A DNA stretch of 41,624 nucleotides. Origin: Phenylobacterium sp. Lineage in GTDB: Bacteria > Pseudomonadota > Alphaproteobacteria > Caulobacterales > Caulobacteraceae. Below the pieces are notes generated by a model, which did not search any database, was not told the origin of the DNA, and saw nothing but the letters and a program-made list of their open reading frames with translations. Positions 28,290-37,591 of this stretch are shown piece by piece (positions within the stretch are counted from its first letter, which is position 1; each line of letters opens with the position of its first letter). The position numbers and the translations under genes were made by a program. The stretch lies in contig NZ_SSMZ01000235.1 of the NCBI RefSeq assembly GCF_004799395.1, positions 1-41,624 on the forward strand, given 5' to 3'.

Positions 28290-29504
28290 ATGGACGAAAC
28301 GTCGCCGCCAAGCCGCGCCTGGGCCGCCCCGGCGAGGGAAGTCTTCCAGGCCTTCCTGGTCCAAGGCTTCACCGCGTTTGGCGGGCCGGTGGCGCACATC
28401 GGCTATTTCCGGCGCGAGTTCGTGGAGCGCCGCGCATGGCTCTCCGATGCCGCCTTCGCCGACCTCCTGGCGCTCGCCCAGTTCCTGCCGGGTCCCGCGT
28501 CCAGCCAGCTCGGCATGGCCATCGGCCTGCGCCGCGCCGGCTACCTGGGCCTCATCGCCGCCTGGGTCGGCTTCACGCTTCCGGCAGGCGCGGCGATGAT
28601 CGCGCTCGCCTACCTGGCCCCGGACCTGACCGGCGGCTGGGGCGACGGGGTGCTGCACGGCCTGCAGCTGGCCGCCGCGGCGGTTGTCTTGAATGCGCTG
28701 GTGGCCATGGCGCGCACGCTGGCCGTCGGGCCGATCCGCGGCGGCATCGCCATCGGCGCGGCGGCGGGACTTTTGCTCTCCCACGGACCGGTCCCGCAGA
28801 TCCTGGCGCTGATCGCCGGCGGCCTCTTCGGCTTCGCCCTGCTGCGCGAGCCTGCCGCGAGCGAACCTGACGATCCCGCGACGCAAGCGGTTCCGCCCGC
28901 GGTCTCCGTCGGCGCGCTGATGATCTTTATTCTTTTGCTCGGCATGCTGCCCTTCCTGGCCGCGCTGCTGGACAGTCCGAGCTTGGGCCTGGCCAGCGTT
29001 TTCTACCGTGCCGGCGCGCTGGTGTTCGGCGGCGGCCATGTGGTGCTGCCCCTGCTGCAAGGCGAGATCGTCGGCCGCGGCTGGCTGGACCAGTCGACCT
29101 TCCTCGGCGGCTATGGCGCAGTGCAGGCCCTACCCGGCCCGCTGTTCAGCTTCGCGGGCTTCGTCGGCGCGGCCCAGCAGGTCGCGCCCGGCGGCTGGCG
29201 CGGCGGTCTGGTGGCGCTGGGCGCCATCTTCCTGCCGAGCCTGTTGCTCGTCGTCGGCGTGCTGCCCTTCTGGGATCGCCTCAAGACGCAGCCCGCCGCC
29301 CGCGGCGCTCTGGCCGGGGTCAATGCGGTGGTGGTCGGCGTCCTGGCCGCGGCGCTGTGGAACCCGGTGCTGACGACTGCGGTGCGCCGCCCCAGCGACT
29401 GGGCGCTGGCGGCAGGGGCCTACGTCTTCCTGGCGGTCGCCAAGCTTCCGCCGTGGCTGGTGGTGGTCGGCTTCGCCGGCGTGATCGGGTTGTTTTCCCG
29501 CTAG
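28290..29504 (+). CDS. chrA: Chromate transporter ChrA, two-domain form
   Basis: ChrA (CHR family) exports chromate by proton antiport. The protein of about 404 residues carries two homologous membrane domains: the first begins FLVQGFTAFGGPVAHIGYFRREFV with LAQFLPGPASSQL, and the second contains YRAGALVFGGGHVVLPLLQ and AVQALPGPLFSF. Both F-G-G-P/G-H and P-G-P motifs of the family are present, one per half. Starts GTG 28284, TTG 28287 and ATG 28290 are in frame; ATG 28290 is preferred. Its stop overlaps that of the convergent hydrolase by CTAG. No chrB regulator is nearby. Confidence 0.93.
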   Translation: MDETSPPSRAWAAPAREVFQAFLVQGFTAFGGPVAHIGYFRREFVERRAWLSDAAFADLLALAQFLPGPASSQLGMAIGLRRAGYLGLIAAWVGFTLPAGAAMIALAYLAPDLTGGWGDGVLHGLQLAAAAVVLNALVAMARTLAVGPIRGGIAIGAAAGLLLSHGPVPQILALIAGGLFGFALLREPAASEPDDPATQAVPPAVSVGALMIFILLLGMLPFLAALLDSPSLGLASVFYRAGALVFGGGHVVLPLLQGEIVGRGWLDQSTFLGGYGAVQALPGPLFSFAGFVGAAQQVAPGGWRGGLVALGAIFLPSLLLVVGVLPFWDRLKTQPAARGALAGVNAVVVGVLAAALWNPVLTTAVRRPSDWALAAGAYVFLAVAKLPPWLVVVGFAGVIGLFSR

Positions 29505-30439
29505 ACGCCGGCGGTCTGGCTCGGCGCTCCAACGCCCAGGAGGCGCGGCACGCCGAAATCGGCCAGCGTCGGCCAGCGGAAGGTCCAGCGCTTGCGGGCC
29601 GGGATGCAGGCCTCCAGCGCCGCGATCAGCTGCTCGGCGGGACCGTCGTTCAGGAAGTGGTTGGCGCCCGGCGTGCGAACGAAGTCGATCGGCCGGCGGG
29701 TCACCGTCTCCGCCGCCAGCCGCTCGGCCGCCTCGATGGGCGCGAAATCGTCGCGGTCGCCGTGGATCATGTGGATCGGGATATTGAGCCGGCTCAGCGC
29801 GCGCTTGGCATAGGTGAGCTGCGGCCGCTGGCCGGAGGCCTCGATCACCGCATGACGCAGGTCGCGCGGGATCAGGTTCAGCGCCCTCGAGCCCACGTCG
29901 ATCAGCCAGCGCGAGGTCGGTCCGGTCTCGCCGAAGAAGCCGGAGAGCAGCACCAGGCTCTCCACCTTGCCCGGATTGGCCTCCGCCATCAGCGAAGCGA
30001 TGGCCGCGCCGTAGCTCTGGCCGACCAAGATCACCTTCTGCCCGCGCGCCGTGGTCAGAAGGGGCGCCAGCGCCAGGGCCTGCGTCCGGATGTCGGCGAC
30101 CGGCTCAGCCGGTTCCGACGCGCCATAGCCGGGACGGTCGACGACGATCATCTCGCGGTCGGCCGGCAGCTCGGCCAGGGTCTCGGCCCAGTATTCGGCC
30201 CAGGACGGCGCGCCGGTGATCACCACGATCTTCCAGGGCGCCGGGGCGGCGCGCGGCGTCTCCAGCGCGGAGATCCGCCAGCCGAGGCCCCCGCCGGCCA
30301 TGAAGCTCGTGCGGCGCACCACCGTGTCGGGATAGTCGGCCGAGGTGGGGGCGTGTTCGGTGCGGCCGCGCACGGCGCTCTCGAACGATGCCCAGCCCAT
30401 GGCCAAAACACCCTTTGGTCTCTTACGCGCCACGATCAT
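29501..30439 (-). CDS. Alpha/beta hydrolase
   Basis: A 312-residue alpha/beta-fold hydrolase with nucleophile S142 in VGQSYGAA, acid in HGDRDDFAP and histidine in PGANHFLND, in the right order and spacing. The oxyanion region VVITGAPSWAEYW and VVDRPGYGASEP are typical of esterases and epoxide-hydrolase-like enzymes. There is no signal peptide. The ATG at 30439 is used; an in-frame ATG at 30400 is possible. It could form an operon with the acyl-CoA ligase upstream on the same strand (gap of 78 bp). Confidence 0.88.
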   Translation of the reverse strand: MIVARKRPKGVLAMGWASFESAVRGRTEHAPTSADYPDTVVRRTSFMAGGGLGWRISALETPRAAPAPWKIVVITGAPSWAEYWAETLAELPADREMIVVDRPGYGASEPAEPVADIRTQALALAPLLTTARGQKVILVGQSYGAAIASLMAEANPGKVESLVLLSGFFGETGPTSRWLIDVGSRALNLIPRDLRHAVIEASGQRPQLTYAKRALSRLNIPIHMIHGDRDDFAPIEAAERLAAETVTRRPIDFVRTPGANHFLNDGPAEQLIAALEACIPARKRWTFRWPTLADFGVPRLLGVGAPSQTAGV

Positions 30440-30517
30440 GGGTGCCTCCTGAGGTGACGCACTCTCACCTAGGAATCCGGAACGCCCGCTTAAAGGGTTG
30501 GTTCTGCGCCGTTCATC

Positions 30518-32149
30518 TCAACTCGCTGTAAGGTGAGGCTCTGTGGCGAGACGGTCACGCAATTCGCGCTTCAGCACCTTGCCGGTCGGTCCGATCGGCA
30601 AGGCGTCGACGATCCGCACCTCGTCCGGCGTCCACCACTTGGCCACGCGGGCGGCCACGTGGGCTTTCAACTCCTGCGGGTCCGCCGTCTGGCCGGGCCG
30701 CAAGGTCACCAGCAGTAGCGGGCGTTCGTCCCACTTGGGATGCGGCACGCCCACGGCCGCGGCCATGGCCACCGCCGGGTGCGAGCAGACCGCGTCCTCG
30801 AGATCCAGCGTCGAGATCCACTCCCCGCCCGACTTGATCACGTCCTTGGCCCGGTCGGTGAGACGCAGGTAGCCCTCCTCGTCCAGGGTCGCGATGTCGC
30901 CGGTGTCGAACCAGCCGTCGTCGGTGAAGACCTCGACGCCGTCATGCTTGAAATAGGCCTTCGCGACCCACGGGCCCCGGACCTGGAGCTGGCCGACGCT
31001 CTTGCCGTCGCGCGGCTGCTCGGCGCCGTCTTCGCTTACGATGCGCAGGTCCACCCCCCAGAGGCCGCGGCCCTGCTTGAGCTTGCGTTGCTGGCTGACC
31101 TCTGTGTCCTCCCCGGCATGCTCCGGCAGAGGCGTGTTGATGACGCCCAGGGGAGACGTCTCGGTCATCCCCCAGATCTGGCGCACCTGGCCGCCCAGCC
31201 GGTCCTCGATGCGGCTGACCAGCGCCGCCGTGGGCGCCGAGCCGCCGATGGCGATGGTCTTAACCGAGGTCAGCCGTCCGCCGGTCTGGTCCAGGTGATC
31301 GGCCACGCCCACCCAGATGGTCGGCACGCCCAGCAGGAAGGTCACGCCCTCGGATGCGATCAGCTCAGCGATGCTGGCGCCATCGAGCGCCCTGCCCGGC
31401 AGCACCAGGGTCGCGCCCACCAGCGGGGCCGCATAGGGCGTGCACCAGGCGTTGGCGTGGTACATCTGCGCGCACGGCATCACCACGTCGCGCGCCGAGA
31501 AGTTGAAGGCGTCCGGCAGGCCCAGCGCCATGGCGTGCAGCACCGTCGAGCGGTGCGAATAGAGCACTCCCTTGGGATTGCCCGTGGTGCCGGAGGTGTA
31601 GCAGAGGCCCGAGGCCTGCCGCTCGTCGATCTCCGGCCAGTCGAACGCCGGCGAATTCGCCGCGATCAGATCCTCGTAGACCAGGGCGTCGCAGGGCGCG
31701 TCGCCCGGCAAATGCGCGACGTCGGTCATCGCCACGAACCGCTTCACCAGCGGCATGCGGTCCTTCAGCTCGGCCACCTGGCCGGCGAAGCTCAAGTCGA
31801 AGAACAGGAAGGCGTCCTCGGCGTGGTTCGCCACCCAGACGATCTGGTCGGAGTGCAGCCGCGGATTGACAGTGTGCAGCACTGCGCCGATCCCGGTCAC
31901 CGCGAAATAGAGCTCGAAGTGCCGGTGCGTCGACCAGGCCAGGGTCGCCACCCGGTCGCCCGGCTTCACGCCCATGGCGATCAGGGCGTTGGCCATCCGC
32001 TTCGTACGCTTCAACGCCTCGGCATAGCCGTAGCGGTGGATTGGCCCCTCGACCGTGCGGTCCACCACCTGGCGGTCCGGATGATACTGGGCCGCATATT
32101 CCAGGATCGAGGGCAACGTCAGCGCCCGGTCCATCATCAACGCCTGCAT
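30518..32149 (-). CDS. Medium/long-chain acyl-CoA ligase (AMP-forming)
   Basis: A 543-residue member of the ANL adenylating-enzyme superfamily that would activate a fatty or related carboxylic acid to its CoA thioester. The P-loop-like motif Y184-TSGTTGNPKG is intact, as are QIWGMTETSPLG (A5), DGWFDTGDIATLDEEGYL (A7) and DRAKDVIKSGGEWIS (A8), and a C-terminal lysine region GPTGKVLKREL. The overall pattern resembles AlkK/DmdB-type ligases. The substrate cannot be fixed from sequence; the neighbouring dehydrogenase, hydrolase and esterase suggest a role in catabolism of lipids or alcohols. Confidence 0.92.
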   Translation of the reverse strand: MQALMMDRALTLPSILEYAAQYHPDRQVVDRTVEGPIHRYGYAEALKRTKRMANALIAMGVKPGDRVATLAWSTHRHFELYFAVTGIGAVLHTVNPRLHSDQIVWVANHAEDAFLFFDLSFAGQVAELKDRMPLVKRFVAMTDVAHLPGDAPCDALVYEDLIAANSPAFDWPEIDERQASGLCYTSGTTGNPKGVLYSHRSTVLHAMALGLPDAFNFSARDVVMPCAQMYHANAWCTPYAAPLVGATLVLPGRALDGASIAELIASEGVTFLLGVPTIWVGVADHLDQTGGRLTSVKTIAIGGSAPTAALVSRIEDRLGGQVRQIWGMTETSPLGVINTPLPEHAGEDTEVSQQRKLKQGRGLWGVDLRIVSEDGAEQPRDGKSVGQLQVRGPWVAKAYFKHDGVEVFTDDGWFDTGDIATLDEEGYLRLTDRAKDVIKSGGEWISTLDLEDAVCSHPAVAMAAAVGVPHPKWDERPLLLVTLRPGQTADPQELKAHVAARVAKWWTPDEVRIVDALPIGPTGKVLKRELRDRLATEPHLTAS

Positions 32150-32223
32150 GGAGCGTCTCTTCCCAAGGTCTTTCGATCACCCTAGGTCGCCATGATCCGC
32201 GCTGCCAGACGTCCCGGCCGGCG

Positions 32224-33015
32224 TCAGGCGGAGCCGGACCGGGGCGCCGGGGGGATCTTGGGCGTCACGCGTCGGCCATCGGGCAGGTAGCCGGCCATCT
32301 GGCGGTGTTCGATCGACCAGAGGCGGCGCCTGAGCAGCTCCTGGCGCTGAGGGTCGGTGCGCCAGAGCGCGGCGTAGCGCGGGTCAGCGCGCATGGCCGC
32401 AGGGAAATGCGCGACGCCGAAGGGCAGGCAGGACGGCCAGTAGACGGAGCGGCCGGCCAGCGCGCGGTCCAGCATCTGGATAGCCGGGCCCTCGGCGCCG
32501 GCCCAGGCGTACTCCATGGCGTAGATGAACACGAGGTCGACGCTGGCGCGGCCCTGGGTGGTGCCCAACAGGCCCGCGCCCAGGTCGTAGGCCGCGACGT
32601 CCTTGTCGACCAGGGCGATCAGCGCCGCCGGCCGCCCCTGCAACGCCTCGAGCCCGGCGCCCGCGCGGGTGAGCAGGGCTGCGACCGCCTTGGGCGGCGC
32701 GCCCTTCCAGATGTCGTCGCGCACCTGGCGGATGCGCGCGGCCAACGCCGGCGCGTCGGATTCGATCAGGCGGGTGAAATGGAGTTCGCGCAGCAGGAAC
32801 AGGTTGTCGGGATTGGCCGCCAGCAGGCTCCCGTAGAGCGCCATGGTCCCGGCATGGTCGCCTAGCTGGTAGAGGGCGCGCGGCATGTCGAGCAGGCGCC
32901 ACACCGTCTCCGGATCGAGCCGCACGATGGCGCGGGCGTGCTGCAGGTGCTCGAGCACCCGGCCGAGCGTGCCGAGCTGGTGGCCGTAGGCCCAGTGCGC
33001 CTCCAGGTGGTTCGG
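32224..33015 (-). pseudogene. C-terminal part of a TPR protein, 5' end lost
   Basis: The frame from 32958 (GTG, MLEHLQHARAIVRLD) encodes 244 residues of helical TPR-like repeats ending with a Pro-rich tail. Coding-like sequence clearly continues upstream in frame to about 33015 (reading NHLEAHWAYGHQLGTLGR), but there is no start codon there, and the frame becomes non-coding and reaches a stop near 33073. Text such as AAMRADPRYAALWRTDPQRQELLRRRL is typical of the C-termini of winged-helix/TPR or cyclase/TPR proteins, so an N-terminal effector domain is probably missing. It may still be translated from the GTG. The break point coincides with a remnant on the other strand. Confidence 0.6.
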
Positions 33016-33137
33016 GGTCCAACTGCTGGGGTTCCCTGACCGGGGCGCTGGAGGGCGGGCACAACGGCCTCACCGGACTGATCACCTATCGCAGCGGGCC
33101 CGAAGGCGTCGTCGGCGTCGGGCGCTGGGACGACTGA
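33012..33137 (+). pseudogene. C-terminal remnant of an unrecognised plus-strand gene
   Basis: From about 33012 to a TGA at 33135-33137 the plus strand reads as ordinary protein text (SNCWGSLTGALEGGHNGL, then LITYRSGPEGVVGVGRWDD), while the frame upstream of 33010 is the antisense of the TPR gene and has no start. It looks like the last 40 residues or so of a gene cut off at the same point as the TPR gene. The family is not recognised. Confidence 0.4.
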
Positions 33138-33179
33138 GGCATTGGAGGTGCGCACGCGCGATGGCTCCAGGGACGGCGG

Positions 33180-33380
33180 ATGAACCGGTTCGGCATCGGA
33201 CTTGCCCTCGGGCTGGCGCTGGGCGGCGTCGGCGCGGCCCTGGCCTATCCGCTCGCCAGGGAAGGAGATCACTACGAGACCGGGTGGACTGTGCTGTTGC
33301 GGGGCGAGGCCCTCTGCCTGGACCCCTACGTCCGCCCCTCAGAGCGGGAAATCGAATGCCGGTCGCGGCCGCGGCCGTAA
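33180..33380 (+). CDS. Small exported hypothetical protein
   Basis: A 66-residue ORF starting with ATG and a hydrophobic, glycine-rich N-terminus (IGLALGLALGGVGAALAYP) that could be a signal peptide or single TM segment, followed by about 40 polar residues with two cysteines (LCLDPY and IECRSR) that could form a disulfide outside the cytoplasm. The upstream GGACGG is a weak Shine-Dalgarno. A strong terminator follows 64 bp later on the same strand, supporting a real transcription unit. Function unknown; no family recognised. Confidence 0.5.
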   Translation: MNRFGIGLALGLALGGVGAALAYPLAREGDHYETGWTVLLRGEALCLDPYVRPSEREIECRSRPRP

Positions 33381-33443
33381 GGCTGCGCCGACGACAACAT
33401 CTCCCCGCTGCCGATCGGCCCACGCCGATCGACACGGACACCT

Positions 33444-33475
33444 GAAGGGCGCGTCCCCACGCGTCCTTCTTTTTT
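33444..33475 (+). terminator. Strong intrinsic terminator
   Basis: GAAGGGCGCGT at 33444-33454 pairs with ACGCGTCCTTC at 33459-33469 (11 positions, one G-T wobble) around a CCCC loop, followed by six T (33470-33475). It terminates plus-strand transcription after the small exported ORF. Confidence 0.85.
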
Positions 33476-33553
33476 GGCGGCGGCGACCCAAGCCCGGCCG
33501 ATCAGCCAAGTGACCGCGGCGCCGATGGCGCGGACGTCGGCGACAGCCGACCG

Positions 33554-35572
33554 CTATCTCCCGTTCTCGACACCCTTGTGTTGAGGGGCGGGGTTGACCG
33601 CCCAGTCATAGATCGCCACCGCCTGGTCGATCGGCTCATTCAGGTCCTCGGGAAGCAGAAAGCGGTCCTTGACCAACTGCTTCGCCGCCGCCGTCACCTT
33701 GGCGACGTACTCGTCGCGGCTCTTGTAGCGCTCGGCGATGGAGAGCCTTGAATCGCCGCTCTTCAGCCGCTCTTCCTTGGTGCGCGGCATGGGATGGAAT
33801 GAGCCCATCTCGCCGAACAGCTGGTCGGGCCGTCCGATCGCGGGCGAGCGGAAATTCCACCCCCCATAGGTGCCCACCGGCGCCGCGATCGCGGGCAGGC
33901 GGATGCCGGCGCGGCTGTTGCCGGCTTCATCCACCGCCGGCACCAGTCCGACATAGATCTGGCCCACCTTGGGCGGCTCGTTCAGCACGATGCCCTTGCT
34001 CCATTCCGGTCCGAAATCCAGCCGGTAGGTCTTGATGTTCGGCGTCGGGAACGGCACCCCCGGAATCTTGGGCCAGCCCGCCTTTGATGTCGGGACCAAA
34101 GTGCCGTCGGCGATATGCGGGATGCGGCTGTCTGGCGGCGCGACGCCCTTGGTCACCCAATCGTCCATGTCCTTCAACAGCGCGCGCACGATGGGATTGC
34201 GGCTCACCGGATTGTTGAAGGCCGCCGCACCTTGCGCCTTCACCGGCGGGAAGGGCCCAAAGGCATGCGGCCCCGACGAGACGAAATAGATCCGCGTATC
34301 GGGCGGGGGCGCGATGTCATGCCTGCCGGTGACGTCGGTATGGATCAGCGAGCCGGCGCGGTTGAAATATTCCGAGTTGGAGAAGATGTGGAACAGCTTG
34401 GGCCGCACATGGTGCGCCTCGGCATTGCCCAGAAGCGAGCCCACCTCGCCCGTGACGGGGTCGGTCTCGACGCTATCGGTGAAGGGGAACATGTCCACCG
34501 GATAGAAGAAGTCGAAGAACTCCTCGGCGTCGCGCGAAGCCTGGCCGAAACGGTAATTGAACGAGCCTCTCCCCGCGCCGCCCACTTCGTCGATCACGCC
34601 GTCAAAGACGATGCGGTGTTCTTCGTCCTCGTTGAAGCCTTCGTAGAGGAACTGGCGCAGCACACGGCCCGACTGCGACACGCCCCAGCCAAGGGCATAG
34701 GTGATGCCTGGCATGGGATTGGCCGTGCTCTGGTCATGCTTGAGGAAGCTGATCACGTCGCGCGTGCCCGACAGCCCCGTCCCCGTCACGCGGGGATCCT
34801 TGGCGCGATAGACCACGTCATAGATGCGGCCCAGCTGGAAGCCGCCATCCAGCGAAACCGCGTCGCCGTTCACGAAATGCCATTTGGCGCGCGGGATCAC
34901 CTGCGGCACGTCGGTGGGATTGTCCCTCACCGTCATCACATTGTCGGCGCTGTTCTCGTCGTCGATGGGATAGGTGAGATGATTTCGGTCGGCCAGCGAC
35001 TGGGTGGGCGAATGATCGTCGGGGACGAAATCGGCCCTGACCAGCCCGGTGATCTTCTTCCCGTGATCGGCGGCGATGGGCATGTCCATGCGCATCTGCC
35101 CCGGAGGCACGTCCCATTGCCAGCCCATCCAGAGCAGGGTCCAGCCCTGGTTCATCAAGGCGCCGTCGCCGATTTGCTGGGCGTTCGTCGGGTCCGCGCT
35201 GCTCGTGGCTTTCTGGAAATAGCGCAGCATGGATTTGTTGCCGCGATTGCCCACTTCATAGAAGAGGCGGTGATTGCCCTTTTTGGGGTCCGCCGGCTTC
35301 AGCATGAAGAAGTCCGCGGTGAATTCCACTTCGCCTTGCGCATTCTTGGGCGCCAGGTCCAGGTCTACGATGGACTTGTTGATGGCAAGCTTGGGGTCGA
35401 GCGCGAAATGCACCTTGCCCACTAGCTTCTCGTAGGAACCCGCGGCGCCGAACGTCTTGCCGCTGAGGATCGGTTCGCGCCGCAGGATCTCCAGACGCAC
35501 CACGCGGGCATCCGCGGCTGTCGCGATGAGCGAGGCGCACAGCGCCCCCATGGCAAGCCATTTCTTGATCAT
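33554..35572 (-). CDS. Secreted alpha/beta hydrolase-domain protein (PF20091-type)
   Basis: A 672-residue protein with a signal peptide (MIKKWLAMGALCASLIATAADA); the ATG at 35572 with CGGGAAAT upstream is preferred over the open frame to 35641, which would bury the signal. The body matches the large alpha/beta-hydrolase-domain proteins of proteobacteria (PF20091-like, from memory): EILRREPILSGKTFGAAGSY near the start, and a probable nucleophile in GWGVSQSGRVLRQF. FYEVGNRGNKSML and FPFTDSVETDPVTGEVGSLL are also family-like. Codons such as GAA, AAT, AAA and TAT are visibly more common than in neighbouring genes, which fits acquisition from another source. The substrate is unknown. Confidence 0.75.
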   Translation of the reverse strand: MIKKWLAMGALCASLIATAADARVVRLEILRREPILSGKTFGAAGSYEKLVGKVHFALDPKLAINKSIVDLDLAPKNAQGEVEFTADFFMLKPADPKKGNHRLFYEVGNRGNKSMLRYFQKATSSADPTNAQQIGDGALMNQGWTLLWMGWQWDVPPGQMRMDMPIAADHGKKITGLVRADFVPDDHSPTQSLADRNHLTYPIDDENSADNVMTVRDNPTDVPQVIPRAKWHFVNGDAVSLDGGFQLGRIYDVVYRAKDPRVTGTGLSGTRDVISFLKHDQSTANPMPGITYALGWGVSQSGRVLRQFLYEGFNEDEEHRIVFDGVIDEVGGAGRGSFNYRFGQASRDAEEFFDFFYPVDMFPFTDSVETDPVTGEVGSLLGNAEAHHVRPKLFHIFSNSEYFNRAGSLIHTDVTGRHDIAPPPDTRIYFVSSGPHAFGPFPPVKAQGAAAFNNPVSRNPIVRALLKDMDDWVTKGVAPPDSRIPHIADGTLVPTSKAGWPKIPGVPFPTPNIKTYRLDFGPEWSKGIVLNEPPKVGQIYVGLVPAVDEAGNSRAGIRLPAIAAPVGTYGGWNFRSPAIGRPDQLFGEMGSFHPMPRTKEERLKSGDSRLSIAERYKSRDEYVAKVTAAAKQLVKDRFLLPEDLNEPIDQAVAIYDWAVNPAPQHKGVENGR

Positions 35573-35863
35573 GCATATTTCCCGAGTTCGGTATCCGGCC
35601 AACGGCGGCCGCTCGCGCGCGGCCGCCGGCGCGCCGCTCACTGGGTCGGATTGCTACGAGTTCTGCACCGGCCGGCGCAATGGACGCGGGCCTTGGCGGC
35701 CATGAATAGCGGTCACTTGCCTGGTGATGGGGCAATCCGGCTGGAAACTGCCGACACGCCCGATCTGACGGCGCCGTAAATCCGGCCGGCGCGCGGACCC
35801 CTGGGAATGTCTGCTCCTGGCTCGGGGGCCAATTCCGCGCCTGCCGCCAAGGCGAACCGCCGC
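35573..35863. other. Spacer with a long GC hairpin, no gene seen
   Basis: No convincing gene lies in these 291 bp. CGGCGGCCGC at 35603-35612 and GCGGCCGCCG at 35619-35628 form a perfect 10-bp hairpin with a 6-nt loop, 31 bp upstream of the hydrolase start in its presumed leader. No T-tract follows on either strand. The rest shows no recognised signal. Confidence 0.5.
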
Positions 35864-36667
35864 CTAAGCCGCCATCCGCGCCTTGAAAACCCCGTCCGGC
35901 AACCGCGCCGCCCGCGCCGGGTGGATGAAGAAGTAGTCCTTCCAGGGCTGGTTGCTGGCGGCGTCGAAGCGCTCCTCCAGGCGGTCGCCGTTGAGGGCGA
36001 ACATGCGGTAGCCGCGGCCCCGGAAGAAGGCCACCACCTGCTCGGCCGTGCCACCGAAGCGGGCGGCCAGCATCAGGGGGTGGATCTCCAGCATCACGTG
36101 GGGTCGGTCACGGTCGATGACGCCGCGTGCGCCAGACAGCGCGATCAGCTCGGCGCCCTCTATGTCCATGCGGATGAAGTCGACCTCGCCGATCCCGCGT
36201 TCCTCGCAGAAGCCGTCGATGGTGACCACCTGCGCCGGCTCGGTCTCCAGACCGGTGTCCTGCAGGTCGGGCCGGACCTTGCCGTCGGGGGCCGCCTCGG
36301 CGACGAAGGCGTAGGCGCGGCCCATCCGCCCGGTGATCTTGCGCGGCGTCACCAGCACCATCTCGCCTGGCTTGTCGCCCACCGCGGCGTTGACCGGCGT
36401 CACCTGCCTGCCGATGCCGTGCCAGGCGACGGTCAGCTTCAGCACCGCGAAGGAGAAGGCCGCGGGCTCGAAGGCGTAGATGGTCGCCTTGGGCGCCACC
36501 TGGGTCATCACATAGGAATGCCTGCCGTCGCTGGCGCCCACGTGCAGGCACACCGGCGCGCCGGACAGCAGATCGGCGATGTAAGGGGTCTCTGGCTCGT
36601 GCTTGCGCCACGTGAGATTGCGCCGCCAGGCTCGGAAAGCGTGCCCCAACACGCGGAACGAAGGCAT
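35864..36667 (-). CDS. FkbM family methyltransferase
   Basis: A 267-residue class I methyltransferase. Motif I is degenerate but recognisable as CLHVGASDGRHSY; ATIYAFEPAAFSFAVLK follows with the F-E-P of FkbM proteins, and VDFIRMDIEGAELIAL contains D168-I-E-G-A-E, the family hallmark. These enzymes usually O-methylate sugars or polyketides; the acceptor here is unknown. It starts 3 bp after the ubiG stop on the same strand and so is likely co-transcribed with it. Confidence 0.9.
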   Translation of the reverse strand: MPSFRVLGHAFRAWRRNLTWRKHEPETPYIADLLSGAPVCLHVGASDGRHSYVMTQVAPKATIYAFEPAAFSFAVLKLTVAWHGIGRQVTPVNAAVGDKPGEMVLVTPRKITGRMGRAYAFVAEAAPDGKVRPDLQDTGLETEPAQVVTIDGFCEERGIGEVDFIRMDIEGAELIALSGARGVIDRDRPHVMLEIHPLMLAARFGGTAEQVVAFFRGRGYRMFALNGDRLEERFDAASNQPWKDYFFIHPARAARLPDGVFKARMAA

Positions 36668-36670
36668 CGG

Positions 36671-37459
36671 CTAACCCTGGGCCGCCACTGTGACGGGACT
36701 TGGGCCCCCGTCGCCTCGGGCAAACGCGCGGACGACGGTCATCATGTAGTTCACCTCGGCGTCGTGGCTCTGGCTCCAGCGGCCGGTGAGCGGGTCGAAG
36801 ACCACGCCATAGGGACCGTCCACCGCCAGCGATTCGCCGTCCAGGAATCCGCGCAGCTCCTCGGGCTTCAGGAACTTCGACCAGTCGTGGGTGCCGGCCG
36901 GCAGCCAGCGCAGCACATATTCCGCGCCCACCTTGGCGAGTGCGAAGGCTTTCAAGGTGCGGTTGAGGGTCGCGACGATCATCAGCCCGCCGGGCGCCAG
37001 CATGGCTCCGCAGTCGCGCAGGAACTGGGCCGGGTCGGCCACGTGCTCGATCACCTCCATGTTGAGGATCACGTCGAAGGTCTCCCCGGCCGCCAGCAAG
37101 GCCTCGGCGGTCGAACAGCGGTAGTCGATGGAAAGCCCCTGCTCGGCGGCATGGGCGCTCGCCGTGCCGATGTTGCGCTCCGAGGCGTCGACGCCGGTGA
37201 CCGCAAAGCCCAGGCGGGTCATGGGCTCGGAGAGCAGGCCGCCGCCGCAGCCGATGTCCAGCAGCCGCAGCCCCTCGAACGGCCGGCGCGCGCGTTCGTC
37301 ACGGCTGAACCGGTGGAGCGCCTGGTCGCGGATGAATGCCAGACGCGTGGGGTTGAACTTGTGAAGGGGCGCGAACTTGCCCTTCGGGTCCCACCACTCG
37401 GCGGCGATCCGAGAGAACCGCTCGACCTCGGCGGGATCGATAGAGGTGTGGATGGTCAT
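36671..37459 (-). CDS. ubiG: Ubiquinone biosynthesis O-methyltransferase UbiG
   Basis: UbiG carries out both O-methylations of ubiquinone biosynthesis. The 262-residue protein has the family N-terminus [23 protein letters not shown] with the diagnostic N-P-x-R region ([13 protein letters not shown]), SAM motif I with D68 in [14 protein letters not shown], and [16 protein letters not shown] 37459 is used; a GTG three bases upstream is also in frame. Neither has a clear Shine-Dalgarno. It is divergent from lysC with a 132-bp spacer, an arrangement I regard as common in Caulobacterales. Confidence 0.95.
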   Translation of the reverse strand: MTIHTSIDPAEVERFSRIAAEWWDPKGKFAPLHKFNPTRLAFIRDQALHRFSRDERARRPFEGLRLLDIGCGGGLLSEPMTRLGFAVTGVDASERNIGTASAHAAEQGLSIDYRCSTAEALLAAGETFDVILNMEVIEHVADPAQFLRDCGAMLAPGGLMIVATLNRTLKAFALAKVGAEYVLRWLPAGTHDWSKFLKPEELRGFLDGESLAVDGPYGVVFDPLTGRWSQSHDAEVNYMMTVVRAFARGDGGPSPVTVAAQG

Positions 37460-37591
37460 CACTGACTATCTAGCCGTCATCGGAGGTGAAGCGAAGAGCG
37501 CCCTGCGCCCTTGTGGGAGGATCACTGCATTGCGGCATCGGATCGTCGTCGCTAGAACGGCGCCCTCTTGTTGACGGGGGTCCGGCGCGAA

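Noticed and set aside
33009..33017. GGTTCG strings (also at 2936 and 19120 region) as tRNA T-loop hints
   Set aside because: No flanking acceptor, D or anticodon stems could be found, and the sites lie inside or at ends of protein-coding sequence.
33022..33272. Minus-strand open frame covering the plus-strand remnant and small ORF
   Set aside because: Its translation is Arg/Pro/Ala-rich with no motif and reads as an antisense shadow; the plus-strand reading has more natural protein composition and a terminator downstream.
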